A stretch of DNA of 64,000 nucleotides from Rebecca billardiae RCC1528. Its lineage: Eukaryota; Haptophyta. The DNA lies in contig OZ251239.1 of the NCBI GenBank assembly GCA_965240325.2, forward strand, positions 868,001-932,000, written 5' to 3'. The notes under the pieces are model-generated. The model was not told the DNA's origin. It saw nothing but the letters and a program-made list of their open reading frames with translations, and did not search any database. A program made the position numbers and the translations under genes. Below, in pieces: positions 8,962 to 19,098 of the stretch (its first letter is position 1; the number at the start of each line of letters is the position of its first letter).

Positions 8962-11525
8962 ATGCAGGCGGTGTGCCTGGACCAGTGCTCGCTGCGGCCC
9001 GAGTGCGTCGACGAGTGCGCCTACGCCGATGGCGGCAAGCCCGTCGGCGCGTACGTCTGGTCGATCGCCGCGACGCTCGTGCTGCTCTGCCTCTCGGGCT
9101 TCTTCTCGGGGCTCACGCTCGGGCTGATGAGCCTGGACATCACGGGGCTCGAGCTGATCATCGCGTGCGGCGAGGCGGACCAGCAGCGCTGGGCGAAGCG
9201 CATCCTGCCGCTCCGCCGCCGCGGCAACCTGCTGCTGTGCACGCTGCTGCTCGGCAACACGGCGGTGAACTCGTTCATCGCGATCGTCACCGCCGACCTC
9301 ACGGCGGGCGTGATCGGCGCGGTGCTCTCCACGGCGTTCATCCTGATCTTCGGCGAGATCATCCCCCAGTCCGTCTGCTCCAAGTACGGCCTGTACATCG
9401 GCGCGCTCTCCGTGCCCATCGTGCGCGTGTTTGTGGTGGCGTTCTACCCGCTCGCGTGGCCGATCTCGCTGCTGCTCGACCACGCGCTCGGGCGCGAGCT
9501 GCGCACGATCTACAACCGGAAGGAGCTGGACAAGCTGCTGTCGATCGCGGTCGAGGACCCGCACGGCGACCTGCGCGAGGAGGAGCGCTCGCTCATGACC
9601 GCCGCGCTCGAGTTTGGCGAGAAGCAGGCGCACATGATCATGACCAAGCTCGACCACACGTTCTGCATCGAGGTCTCGTCGAAGCTCTCGTTCGACGCGC
9701 TGCTGCGCTGCTACAAGTCGGGCTTCACGCGGATCCCGGTGTTCCGCCGCGACCCCTCCGCCGTCGTCGGGCTGCTCTTCGCCAAGGACCTCATCCTCGT
9801 CGACCCGGACGACGAGCTGCCCGTGGGCGCGATGCTCTCGTTCTGCGGCCGCTCCGTGCACGTCGTGCGGCACGACACCACGCTGGACAAGCTGCTCACC
9901 GCGGCGCAGACGCAGCGCTCGCACCTCTTCTTCGTGGTGAACTCGCCGGACGCGCCCTCCGTCCCCGCCAAGCGCAACCCGCCCATCTCCGACGTGATCG
10001 GCATCGTCACGCTCGAGGACGTGCTGGAGGAGCTGATCAACGCCGAGATTGTGGACGAGACCGACACCATCCGCGACAACCACTCGCGCGCGACGGTGAG
10101 CCACAACCAGACGCAGCGCACGCAGCGCATGGAGTTCTTCTACTCGATCCAGGTGCGCGCGCGCGCGTGCGCGCGCGCCTCTCGCAGCGCCCGCGCCGAC
10201 GGTCACCACCTCACGCCTGGTGCCGCGCGCCGCGCGCCGTGCGCGCCCCGTGCGCGCGTCGCAGGCCAAGCGCCACCCGAGGCGCCACATCTCGGAGGAG
10301 GAGCTGCGCGCCGTGACGACGTTCCTCATCGCCAACGCCGAGCCCTTCTCGCGCGCGCAAGTCACGTACAAGGTGCGCCGCCCCGCGCACCGGCGCGCGC
10401 AGCACGCCACACACACACACACACACACCCCGCGCGCGCGCGCGCCCGGCTGACTGTGTGCGCCGCGGCCCCGGTCCTGGCGGTGTGGCGGCGTGGCGCG
10501 TGCGTGCGCAGAGCATACGCAAGCTGCTCAACCGCTGCCCCGTGCACACGGTGGAGGCGTCCACGGTGCAGCGCGGCGACTCGCGCGTGCCGCTCGCCGA
10601 GCCGCTCTACGAGAACGGCATGCCCGCCCACCGCTGCACGCTCGTCCTCTCGGGCACGCTGCGCATCACGGCGGGCGCGGACGAGATCGAATCTGAGGCG
10701 GGGCCGTGGTCCATGCTCGCGCTGCAGGCGCTCACCTCGAACGACTACGTGCCCGACTACCGCGCGGAGGTGATCTCGGACGCGCGGCTGCTGTACATCT
10801 CGCGCGACGAGTTCCGCACGATGCTCCTCTCCTCGACGGGCGGCTCGAGCGCCTCGTTCAAGGCGGGCGACAGCTCGCGCGGCGCGGTGCTCGCCGCGGC
10901 CGCGGGTGCGCACCTCGGCGGCCCTGTGGGCGGCCAGATGGCGACGCTCGTGCACAGCGACAGCCCGCCGCGATCGCCCAAGGGCGTGGCCCACGGGATC
11001 GACTGGGACGCCTCGGCGCAGCGCAGCACCGGCGCGGCCGGCGTGTGCGAGTCCGCCGCGCTCGCGTGGTGCGGCCGGCGCACCTCCGTCCCGAGCGGCC
11101 ACATCAACCCGAGCCACTCGTTCAACGACGACGCGGCGATCGACTCGGGGCAGCACGCGGCCGCCCCGCCGTTTGTGCGCTCGCGCTCGCACCCCGAGGT
11201 GCAGGACAGCGGCGACTACGACAACAACACGTTCACCGGCCAGCTGCCTCTCTACGCCATGCTCGCCGAGATGGAGACGGGCGCCGTCCCCGCCGGGCCG
11301 GCGCTCGCCACGCAGCGCAGCGGCGACGGGCTCGGCCCGCGCGAGGCGCTCGCGCGCTCCCGCTCGGGCTCCGCCTCCGCCGCAGGCCTGCAGCTGAGAG
11401 CCGACGCGGCGGCGCACGAGAAGCAGGCCTGGCAGCAGGCGGTCAGCGACGCGGCCGCGGCCAGTGCAGACGACGAGCACGCGCAGCCTCCCGCGACGAC
11501 CGACACCGTGCCGCGCCCGCCATGA
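8962..11525 (+). CDS. CNNM-type metal transporter: DUF21 + CBS pair + cNMP-binding domain
   Basis: Three exons, 8962-10152, 10265-10372 and 10512-11525, give 770 aa; both GT-AG introns (112 and 139 nt) have GTGCGC donors and are phase 0. CNNM/CorC proteins are membrane proteins linked to Mg2+ transport. The DUF21 core starts near residue 30 with GFFSGLTLGLMSLD and has about four membrane segments, including IFGEIIPQSVCSKYG. A CBS pair spans about 225-380 (SGFTRIPVF, VVGLLFAKDLILVD, IGIVTLEDVLEELI). Exon 2 gives a linker. Exon 3 encodes a cNMP-binding-like beta-roll (about 440-540: CTLVLSGTLRITAG, LLYISRDEF), as in animal CNNMs, then a long Ser/Ala-rich tail. The ATG at 8962 is the first in this frame; the sequence just upstream reads from GTG. 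Intron 2 contains a (CA)n tract. Confidence 0.9.
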
Positions 11526-12366
11526 TCGCGGCCCCGATGCCGGGCCGCGTGCATGTGATTGATTGACACGTGACGAGGGCGGCGCCGCGTCCGTGAGTGA
11601 GCGAGGGCTCAAGGCGCACGGCCGTGCGCAGCAGGCACGCCCCGGGCGACGACGCTGACTCCTCCCGGTAAGCCCCTTACGGCTCGTTGATGCGGCTGGC
11701 ACCCGCCTCAGCCTACCGGCCCGCGCGCGCGGCCCGTTGCCAGTGCCAGTGCTTTCCGGATCCGGGCAGCTGACGCTGTGCCTTCCAGTGCCTGCACTGC
11801 TTCATCTGCGACTGCATGCCGCCGGCGGCATCGTCGCATGATGCGCGCACATGCAGCGCATGCCGACGATGATGATTATTACGCTGTGCGATATATATAT
11901 ATATCACATATATATATGATATATATATATATATATTACGTCACGGCATATATATATATATATATACAGCAGTATACTAATACGCGCGTACGACGGCGTA
12001 CGTCGACAGTCGTCGTACGTCGCGTACGAGCCCCGCGTACGTTCTGCCCGGATGCGGACCTCGACCTTCACTGACCTGACGGGCTGACGGACCTCGTGCC
12101 GTGAGTGTGACGACGACGATATATATGTGCATCATGATGATGATGACTGCGCTTATTGATGCTCACAAGTCGTCTGTCCGAAGCCTGTCGAGTGTCGTCG
12201 CCGAGCCCGAGTGGCGAGTCGTGGACGTGTCACGTGATGCCTCGGCTGGCTGCTGACAGCTGATGAGACGAGCCCGTGACGGGCTGACGGCGCCGCTGCA
12301 GCGCAGACGACGCCTGCGGCGCCCGTTGCCGTTGCCATGGGCGGCGCGCGCGGCGACTCTCACTCT
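11526..12366. other. Convergent intergenic region with TA tracts
   Basis: 841 bp between the CNNM stop and the stop of the PP2A subunit gene. It holds several (TA)n runs (11890-11970) separated by short non-TA words, then a palindromic block of repeated CGTACG/CGTCG words at about 11983-12045. No gene or RNA is seen. Confidence 0.55.
11886..11970. repeat. (TA)n microsatellite cluster
   Basis: Three adjacent TA runs of about 10-26 nt, broken by CACA, GAT and CGTCACGGCA words. Similar TA runs recur in most gaps between genes in this window. Confidence 0.8.
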
Positions 12367-15069
12367 TCACTGCGCGCCGATGGCGTGGCGCAGGACGTCG
12401 AGCTCACGGGCGATCCGCAGCCGGTGGTGCTGCGCCGGCTGCTCGAGGGGCGCGTCGGGCGCGTACCCGTCGGCGGGCTGCGGCAGCGCGCGCTCCGTGA
12501 AGGCCGTCGTGGCGAGCCAGCGCAGGATGTCGTCGACGTCGTGCGACACGCCGCCCACACTCACGCTCACCTCGACGCGAGCCGGGGCGCGCGGCGCGGG
12601 CGAGCCGAGCGGCGAGCCGAGCGGACGGCCCGCTCGGCCGTCGGGCGAGTCGTCGCTGTGCCGGCTGCTCGCGGGCGAGTCCGGCGCGAGCGGCGAGACG
12701 CGAGCGCCGCGCCGCGCGCCGCCGTGCGCCGCGCCCGCCGAGTCGGTCGAGGCGGGCGGCGGCGGCGTCGGCGCGTACGCGGCGCGATCCGCGTCGGCCT
12801 CCGGCGGCGCGGGCGAGGGCGCGCGCTGGGCCGCGCGCCCAACCTGCACCTCCGCCGGCCGCAGCGCGTCGAGCGAGCCGTGGCCCGGCGCGCCCTCCTC
12901 GGCTGCGGCACGCGCGCCCGGCTCGGCGCCGTCCGCCGTGCCGTCCACGTTGGCCGCGGGCGCGCGCCGCGCCGACTGTGGCGGGCTAGCCGGGCCTGCG
13001 CTCTGCGCTGCCGGCTCGGGCTCGGGCGCGGGCTCGGGCGGGACGGGGCGGCCGAGCGCGCGCAGCACCAGCTGGACGGACTCGCACCGCGCGCGCAGCA
13101 CGCGCGCCTCCGCCTCCGCGTCGCGCGCGCGCGCCGAGTGCGCCGGCAGCGCCTCGTCCACGTCCGCGTGCGCGAAGAGCCGCGCCGCGTCCGCGGGCGG
13201 GGGCGGCAGCTGCTCGTCCTCGTCGGGGATGAGCTGCTCGCGGTTGTCCCACGCCCAGAAGGCCTGCACGTCCGTGAGGACGGAGGCGATGATGTCGCCC
13301 GCTCGGCACGCGAGCAGCTGCGCGTACGTGATCCGCCCGTCCGTCACCTGCGCCAGCTCGAACACCTCCTGCAGCGCGAGCTCGGTCGGCACGTCGTCCT
13401 CGCCCGACTGCCGCAGCCCGGCCATCACCTCCCTCAGAAAGAACGAGAGCTCCCACGCGTGCAGCGCCCCGCGGCCGTGCAGGTCGAGCGCGGCAAAGAA
13501 GAAGCGCAGGCCGTGCGCCGAGCCGCGCTCCGCGTGCGCCAGGCACAGGTCGAGGTACCCCTTGTAGTCCAGCGCGCCGTCGTACGTCGTCGAGGTCTCG
13601 AAGACGCGCTGCACGAACGCGGGCGTGAGCGTGCCGCCGCCGAACGCGCGCGCCTCCTCCTCGGACAGCATCCCGTCGTGGTCGCTGTCCAGCTCGAGGA
13701 AGGCGCGATACAGTGCGAGCGCGCGCTCGATCGAGAACCAGTTCGGCTCGGCCGAGCGCGCCGCCCCGTCGTCGCCGGCGCCGTCGGCGCCGTCGGCGCC
13801 GTCGGCGGGCGGCGAAGCCGTGCCGGCGACCGCCTCTGGCGGCAGCTGCGTGCGCGGCGCGCGCGCGCCCGCCTCGGCGCGCGCGCGCGGCACGCCGAGC
13901 GCGAGGAACTGCGCGAGGGCGCCGCTGAGCAGCAGCTCGCGCGTGCGCACAGGCGGCCCGCGCCGCCCGTGCCGCGCCTCCGCCGCCAGCACCAGCTTGC
14001 GCGTCGCGTGCGCCAGGTAGAAGGGCACGAACGCGTGGCCGCTCTGCAGCTGCGCCGCGCCCCTCAGCCGCAGCAGCGAGGGCGCCACGTCTTGCACCAG
14101 CGTCTCCACGTCCGCCTCCGAGAGCTGCGCGGGGCCGAGCGACTCGTACGGCGCGACGAGCAGCCGCGCGCGGAGGAGCGCCGTCAGCCGCGCCGCGTAC
14201 GCCGCGACCGAGCGCAGCGCGACGCGGCCGTGCCCGTCCACGCGCAGCGCGCAGAAGAGGGACGCGCACGCGCCGCGCTCGGCGGAGCTGCACCCGCCGC
14301 CGCCGCCGAGCCCGAGCGTGCGCCGCGCGTCCGCGCCGAGCGCCGCGGCGGCGGCGGCGCACACGTCGTCGTAGTTGGCGCGGGCGGCGTGCGCGTCGTG
14401 CGGCGGCGAGCGCTGCTCGACCAGCGCGCGCCACAGCGCGCGCAGCGCCGCCTCGTCCGGCAGCCTCGCGCCGAGGCCGCGCGCCGCCTCGGCGCGCGCG
14501 CTCGCGTCGCCTCCGCCCAGCGGCAGCCACTCGGCCTCGAGGCGGTGCCACGCCTGCTCGACGAGGGCCGAGATGTCGTCGCCCGCGTCGGTCGCGAGCG
14601 GCTCGAACAGCCGCACGCGCACGCTCGCGAGCACCGCCGCCTTGAGCCGCGCGGCCGACGGCGGCGCCGAGCGCGCGCGCACGAGCGTGCGCATCGAGCG
14701 CAGGAACGCGCAGCTGCCGGCCGAGAGCTGACCGGCGCGGCGCGGCGCGTGGGCGTCGGGGTCGAGCTCGCGCGCAATGCACGCACAGGTCGCGTCGAAC
14801 ACCGCGCGGCGGAAGATCATCATGCACTGCTCGTCGACGGCGGCCACCGCCGGCTGCGCGGCCGGCGGTCGCGGCTCGCCGCGCGCGCGTGACGCCTCGA
14901 CGGCGGCAAAGAGCTGAGCGCACGCGTCGGCGGAGGCGAGCGTCGCGAGTGCATCGTCCGTCTGCTCGCCGTCGAGCAGCCCGCGCTCGGCGAGCACCTC
15001 GAGCACATGGTCCGCGTACGCGTCGACAAGGCCTCGCGCCGTGTCGGGCGACAGCCGGCTCACGGGCAT
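12367..15069 (-). CDS. PP2A B''-type regulatory subunit, PPP2R3C/TON2(FASS)-like
   Basis: Single exon, 900 aa. The middle third matches the PPP2R3C/G5PR and plant TON2/FASS family. The signs are FVPFYLAHATRKLVL, then NWFSIERALALYRAFLELD followed by an EF-hand loop DSDHDGMLSEEE (about 459-470), RVFETSTTYDGALDYKGYLD, LRFFFAALDLHGRGALH, and TDVQAFWAWDNREQLI. These subunits direct PP2A to centrosomal or cortical microtubule sites. The protein is twice the usual length. About 300 residues before the core are Ala/Arg-rich but look folded, and about 270 residues after it are low-complexity, ending in a conserved-looking block (SVGGVSHDVDDILRWLA). The start at 15069 (MPVSRLSPDTARG) is the first ATG of the open frame. 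The PP2A activator PTPA lies 15 kb away in the same window. Confidence 0.88.
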   Translation of the reverse strand: MPVSRLSPDTARGLVDAYADHVLEVLAERGLLDGEQTDDALATLASADACAQLFAAVEASRARGEPRPPAAQPAVAAVDEQCMMIFRRAVFDATCACIARELDPDAHAPRRAGQLSAGSCAFLRSMRTLVRARSAPPSAARLKAAVLASVRVRLFEPLATDAGDDISALVEQAWHRLEAEWLPLGGGDASARAEAARGLGARLPDEAALRALWRALVEQRSPPHDAHAARANYDDVCAAAAAALGADARRTLGLGGGGGCSSAERGACASLFCALRVDGHGRVALRSVAAYAARLTALLRARLLVAPYESLGPAQLSEADVETLVQDVAPSLLRLRGAAQLQSGHAFVPFYLAHATRKLVLAAEARHGRRGPPVRTRELLLSGALAQFLALGVPRARAEAGARAPRTQLPPEAVAGTASPPADGADGADGAGDDGAARSAEPNWFSIERALALYRAFLELDSDHDGMLSEEEARAFGGGTLTPAFVQRVFETSTTYDGALDYKGYLDLCLAHAERGSAHGLRFFFAALDLHGRGALHAWELSFFLREVMAGLRQSGEDDVPTELALQEVFELAQVTDGRITYAQLLACRAGDIIASVLTDVQAFWAWDNREQLIPDEDEQLPPPPADAARLFAHADVDEALPAHSARARDAEAEARVLRARCESVQLVLRALGRPVPPEPAPEPEPAAQSAGPASPPQSARRAPAANVDGTADGAEPGARAAAEEGAPGHGSLDALRPAEVQVGRAAQRAPSPAPPEADADRAAYAPTPPPPASTDSAGAAHGGARRGARVSPLAPDSPASSRHSDDSPDGRAGRPLGSPLGSPAPRAPARVEVSVSVGGVSHDVDDILRWLATTAFTERALPQPADGYAPDAPLEQPAQHHRLRIARELDVLRHAIGAQ

Positions 15070-15341
15070 GGCTCTGCTCGTTCTTGAACCAGCTCTCGAT
15101 CGATGTCGACTTCCAACTTTGGGCGAGCATCATCTTCTTTTTGGGCCCAAATCGAGAACCTCGAATAGGTGGCGAATAGAAGCGGTCCGCTCAAAAACAT
15201 TATTACTCACCTGTATTGAAACTCGCGGGACCGCCGCTAACGACTTCAGGAAAAGCGAAAGCAAAACGGCCGGCCCGGGCAAGAGCCAAGAAATCGCGGC
15301 GGAAAATGATGGCCTCCACGCCTCTCACGACGGTGACGCGG

Positions 15342-16055
15342 TCAGCTGCCGGCGGCGCCGGTGCCGGTGGCCAACCAGTGGAGCCACGGCGCTGTCATGC
15401 CGTCGCGCGCCAACGAGGCGGCGAGCACGACGCGCGTGGCACACGCGAGGTGATACCACACGACGCAGTACCCGGGTACGGTGGAGAGCAGGATGGCGGG
15501 CGACCCGCGCCAGAACGCCCACGGATAGAGCGCGCGCGCCACCAGGTAGATGCACCCTGTCCAGCGCGTCGAGTGCGGGCCGACCGTGAGCGCGTAGAGC
15601 CAGAGCGAGACGAGGAAGGGTACGAGCTGTTCGAGCGTGTTCCCCACACACCTGTCCCCGAGGATGGCCAGCGGATCGTGCGTGTTCCCGTACTTGACGG
15701 CGGCGGTGGACGGTTCGTGATACCTGTAGCGCGAGAGGCCGAGTGTCGTCGCCCAGTCGCGCGTGCCGTGTGCCTGCGACGGCTGGGCACGGCCGATGAT
15801 GTACAGCTTGGAGTACGTCTGGAAGAAGAGGAAGGCGTAGTAGCTGCGCGCGCGCGTGCACGCGCACCCGCCCGACGGTGAGATATCGCGGGGCCCGTGT
15901 GCCGCGCGCGATCATGACCGCGGCCGGTGCGGCGCGCACATGGTCACTATGCCGACTGTGATGAGGACGGGCTCGACGTACTCAACGAGCGGAGCCGAGG
16001 TGGTCGCACAGTGCCGCACATCTGATGCGCCGCGCGCATTGCCCCAGGGCCCCAT
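15342..16055 (-). CDS. MAPEG-family membrane protein
   Basis: Exons 16055-15940 and 15843-15342 with a 96-nt intron (GTGCGC donor, phase 2) give about 205 aa. MAPEG proteins include microsomal glutathione transferases and leukotriene/prostaglandin enzymes of the ER membrane. The splice creates one hydrophobic helix (EPVLITVGIVTIYYAFLFF). Later the family signature region reads RCVGNTLEQLVPFLVSLWLY, with the N-x-x-E pair. Two more helices follow (VARALYPWAFWR region and STVPGYCVVWYHLACATRVV). The helix-1 to helix-2 loop, with TRDWATTLGLSRYRYHE, is longer than in typical 150-aa MAPEG proteins. The N-terminal 25 residues before the first helix are uncertain because they overlap the divergent promoter of CTF18; a later start is possible. 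Whether it is an enzyme cannot be told. Confidence 0.7.
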
Positions 16056-16221
16056 CCCGGCACCGCACCGGCCCGGGCGGCGCAGCCCTCGTCCGTCCGG
16101 CTGGGGGCAAGCCGCCCGGACGCGCATCAAATACAAGGAAGCCTGCCTGCGCAGCTGCCACTGGCCAACCGTCGTCGCGCTCGCCAGCGGGGTCGTTCGC
16201 CGCGGTGCGCGAGGCCCCGAG

Positions 16222-19098
16222 ATGGACGAGGCCGAGATGAGCGAGGCCCCCGAGCTCGACGAGGAAGCGCCGCCGGCGAAGCGCAGCCGCGCCTCCGACA
16301 GCCTGTCCAGCTTCTTCCGCGCCACCAACGCCGACGGGGACAACGTCTACCTCACGCTGCGCGAGCGGCCGCCGCGCGTGCGCAGCAGCCGGCACGTGTA
16401 CGGCGCGATGCTCGAGACGCCGGTCGCCGAGCTCAAGACGCGGCTGGCGGCGTCGGCGCGCCGCGCGGCGTCGGCTGAGCTGGGCGAGTCGCTCATGCCC
16501 GACGCCCCGCCCAGCGCCGCCTCGCCCCACACCGCCGATCTGTGGGCCTCCAAGTACGCGCCGCGCGGGTTCACGCAGCTCGTCTCCGACGAGTCGACCA
16601 ACCGCACGGTGCTGCACTGGGTTAAGAGCTGGGACGCGCTGGTGTTCGGCGGCGCGCGCGGCGGCGAGAAGGGGGGCGCGCCGCCCTCGGCCGCCGCGCA
16701 GCCGCGCGTCGCGCTCAGCGCGCGCGCGTGGACGGCGTCGGGCGGCGGCGGCGGCGGCGGCGGGCTCGGCGGCGGCGCGGGCGGCGGCGGCGGCGGCGGC
16801 TCGGGCGGCGGCGGCGGCGGCGCGGAGGGCGCGTCGAGCGGGCCGTCGTCGAAGGTGCTGCTCCTGTGGGGCCCGCCGGGCCTGGGCAAGACCACCCTCG
16901 CCCACGTCGCCGCGCGCCAGGCCGGCTACCACGCGGTCGAGGTGAACGCGTCAGACGAGCGCTCGGCGGCGCGCATGCGCTCGCTGCGCGACACGATGAC
17001 GAGTGCGCCGCTGTTCGGCGACACGCGGCCGCGGCTGCTCGTGCTCGACGAGATGGACGGCGCGCTCGGCGGGAACGAGTCGACGAGCGCGGTCTCCGAG
17101 CTCCTCAAGATGGTCGGCCCGCCCTCCGCGCCCGCGGGCGCGCCGGGCACGCTCGGCCGGCCGGTGATCTGCGTCGCCAACGACGCCTTCTGCGCGGCGC
17201 TGCGCCCGCTGCGCGCGGCCGCGCTCGTGGTCGAGATGGGCGCGGTGTCCAAGTCGAAGCTGGGCTCGCGGCTGCGGCACATCTGCGAGCGCGAGGGCGT
17301 CGCGGTGAGCCCCAACGCGCTCGACGTGCTCATCACCGAGCAGATGGGCGACACGCGCGCGTGTCTGCACGCGCTGCAGCTGCTCGCGCGCTCGAGCGGC
17401 GCGCCGCGCGCACCCGCCGCCGCGGGCGGCGCTGCCGGCGGCAAGACGATCACGGTGGAGGACGTGCGCGGCGCGGGCGGCGTGGGCGTGCGCGACGCGG
17501 GTGTGGACGACCTCGCGCTGCTGCGCGCGCTCTTCACCAAGGCGCCCGCCGCCGCCGCGAGCGGCGGGCGCGGCGGCCGCGGCGCCGAGGGTGTGCTGCG
17601 CGCGCAGCTGAGCCGCGCGGACGTGGGCCGGCTGCTTGAGGGGTGCCTCGAGCACCACGCGCGCATGCAGGCGATCGACTCGGGGATGGCGCGCGCCGAG
17701 GCCACCGCCGAGTGGCTCTCGTGGGGCGCCGCCCTCTCCGACGGCCACCACGGCGTCGCCGCCTCGTACGCGGGCTGGGCGGCGCGCGCGGTGCGTGTGC
17801 ACGCGGCCGTGCCGCGCGTGGGCGCGCACGCCGTCCGCTTCCCGCGCGCGGCGGTGGACGCGCGGCAGCTGGCGGTGCGCAACGAGCGGCTGCTCGGCTG
17901 CTTCCACGCGGGCCTCTCCCCCGCGCTGCGCTCGCAGCTCCCCCGCCGCGCGCTGCCCCTCGAGCTGCTGCCCGCGCTCGGCACGCTGCTGCGCCCGCCC
18001 GTGCGCGCGCTGCCAATGCACCTGCTCACCGCGCCCGAGCGCGCGTCCGTCGCCGAGCTGGTCGACACGATGATGAGCACCGGTGCGGGGGCGGCGCGCG
18101 CGCAGCGCGCTCTCGCCCGCGCACGCGCGCGCGCGCGCGCACGGCCCGCCCCAACCCCCCTCTGTGGGCGCGCCGACGCCGCGCCCACGCCCGCGCGCAC
18201 GCGCGCCCCCGTCCAGGCCTGAGCTACAAGCAGGGCCGCAACGCTCTGAGCGGCGCGGCCGAGTATGTGCTGGAGCCTCCGATCCACGAGCTGGGCGTGA
18301 GCCCGGCAGAGGCGGAGGAGGAGGACGCGGCGGGCGGGGCGCAGCGCGGCGGCGTGGCGGCGGCAGACGCCGCCGCGCCGCCGCGCGCGCGCGCACCGCC
18401 CTCTCTGCCGTACGTGAGTCAGCAGTTGGTCGCGACAGAGCTCGAGCGCGCGCGCATCCGGAGGCTGCATGTCACCGCGGGCGGCGGCGGCGGCGGAAGT
18501 GGCGGCGCGGCGGCCGGGGCAGCTGGCGCGCCCGAGCACGCGGCTGTCGCGGCGACGCCGCCGCACCGGCCCACTGGCGCGCACGCCGGCTCGGCGGCGC
18601 GCGCCGCGCCGCCGCAGCCGACGCAGCCACTGCCGGCCGCTGGCCGTGAGAACGCCGTGCCCGCAGCCGCCGGCCTGCGCACGCCGGGTGCGGCCGCGGC
18701 CGTGGCGTGCGCGCCCAAGACCCCCGCCCTGCCGACGCCGAGGCCGCCCAAGCTGCCCGCCTCCCGAGAGCGCGCGCACGTCACCATCCACTCGTGGGCG
18801 AGGTGTGCGCGCTGCGCGCGCGACGCGCGCGCACAGCCGGCCGGCTTTGCTCTGAGCGCGCGGCGTGCACGCGCCCGGCCACGCGCGCGCGCGCCCGCCC
18901 GCCCTCCCCGCCCGTGCGCGCAGCAAGCGCAAGAATGCCGACGGCAGCGCCGCGGAAGGCAGCTCGCGAGGCACCGAGCGCCAGTCGGCCGCGGCCGCGG
19001 CGGCCGCAGCGTCGGCGGCCGTGCAGCTGCGGTACAAGCACCACGAGGGCGTCACCAACGCCGTGCGCCGCACCGTGCACGTGCGCGACCTGCTGTGA
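16222..19098 (+). CDS. CTF18: CTF18, clamp-loader-like replication factor C subunit
   Basis: Three exons, 16222-18082, 18217-18802 and 18924-19098, give 873 aa; introns of 134 and 121 nt are GT-AG and preserve phase (1 and 2). Ctf18 replaces Rfc1 in an alternative RFC complex (with Dcc1 and Ctf8) that loads PCNA and supports sister-chromatid cohesion. Hallmarks: LWASKYAPRGFTQLVSDE near residue 110, a Gly-rich insert, Walker A LLWGPPGLGKTTLAH near 215, VNASDERS, Walker B LLVLDEMDGAL near 275, and a sensor-1-like VICVANDAF. The C-terminal helical region includes HLLTAPERASVAELVDTMMS, spliced to GLSYKQGRNAL. The extreme C-terminus, YKHHEGVTNAVRRTVHVRDLL split over the Ctf8/Dcc1-binding tail, is the strongest family mark and confirms exon 3. 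The start at 16222 gives the expected acidic N-terminus; it is divergent from the MAPEG gene. Confidence 0.93.

Noticed and set aside
8512-10428. Long minus-strand frame opposite CNNM
   Set aside because: Composition of an antisense shadow; the plus strand has conserved domains and splice sites.
15856-16221. Upstream extension of the CTF18 frame
   Set aside because: It overlaps the MAPEG exon on the other strand and has no family similarity; the ATG at 16222 starts the expected acidic N-terminus.
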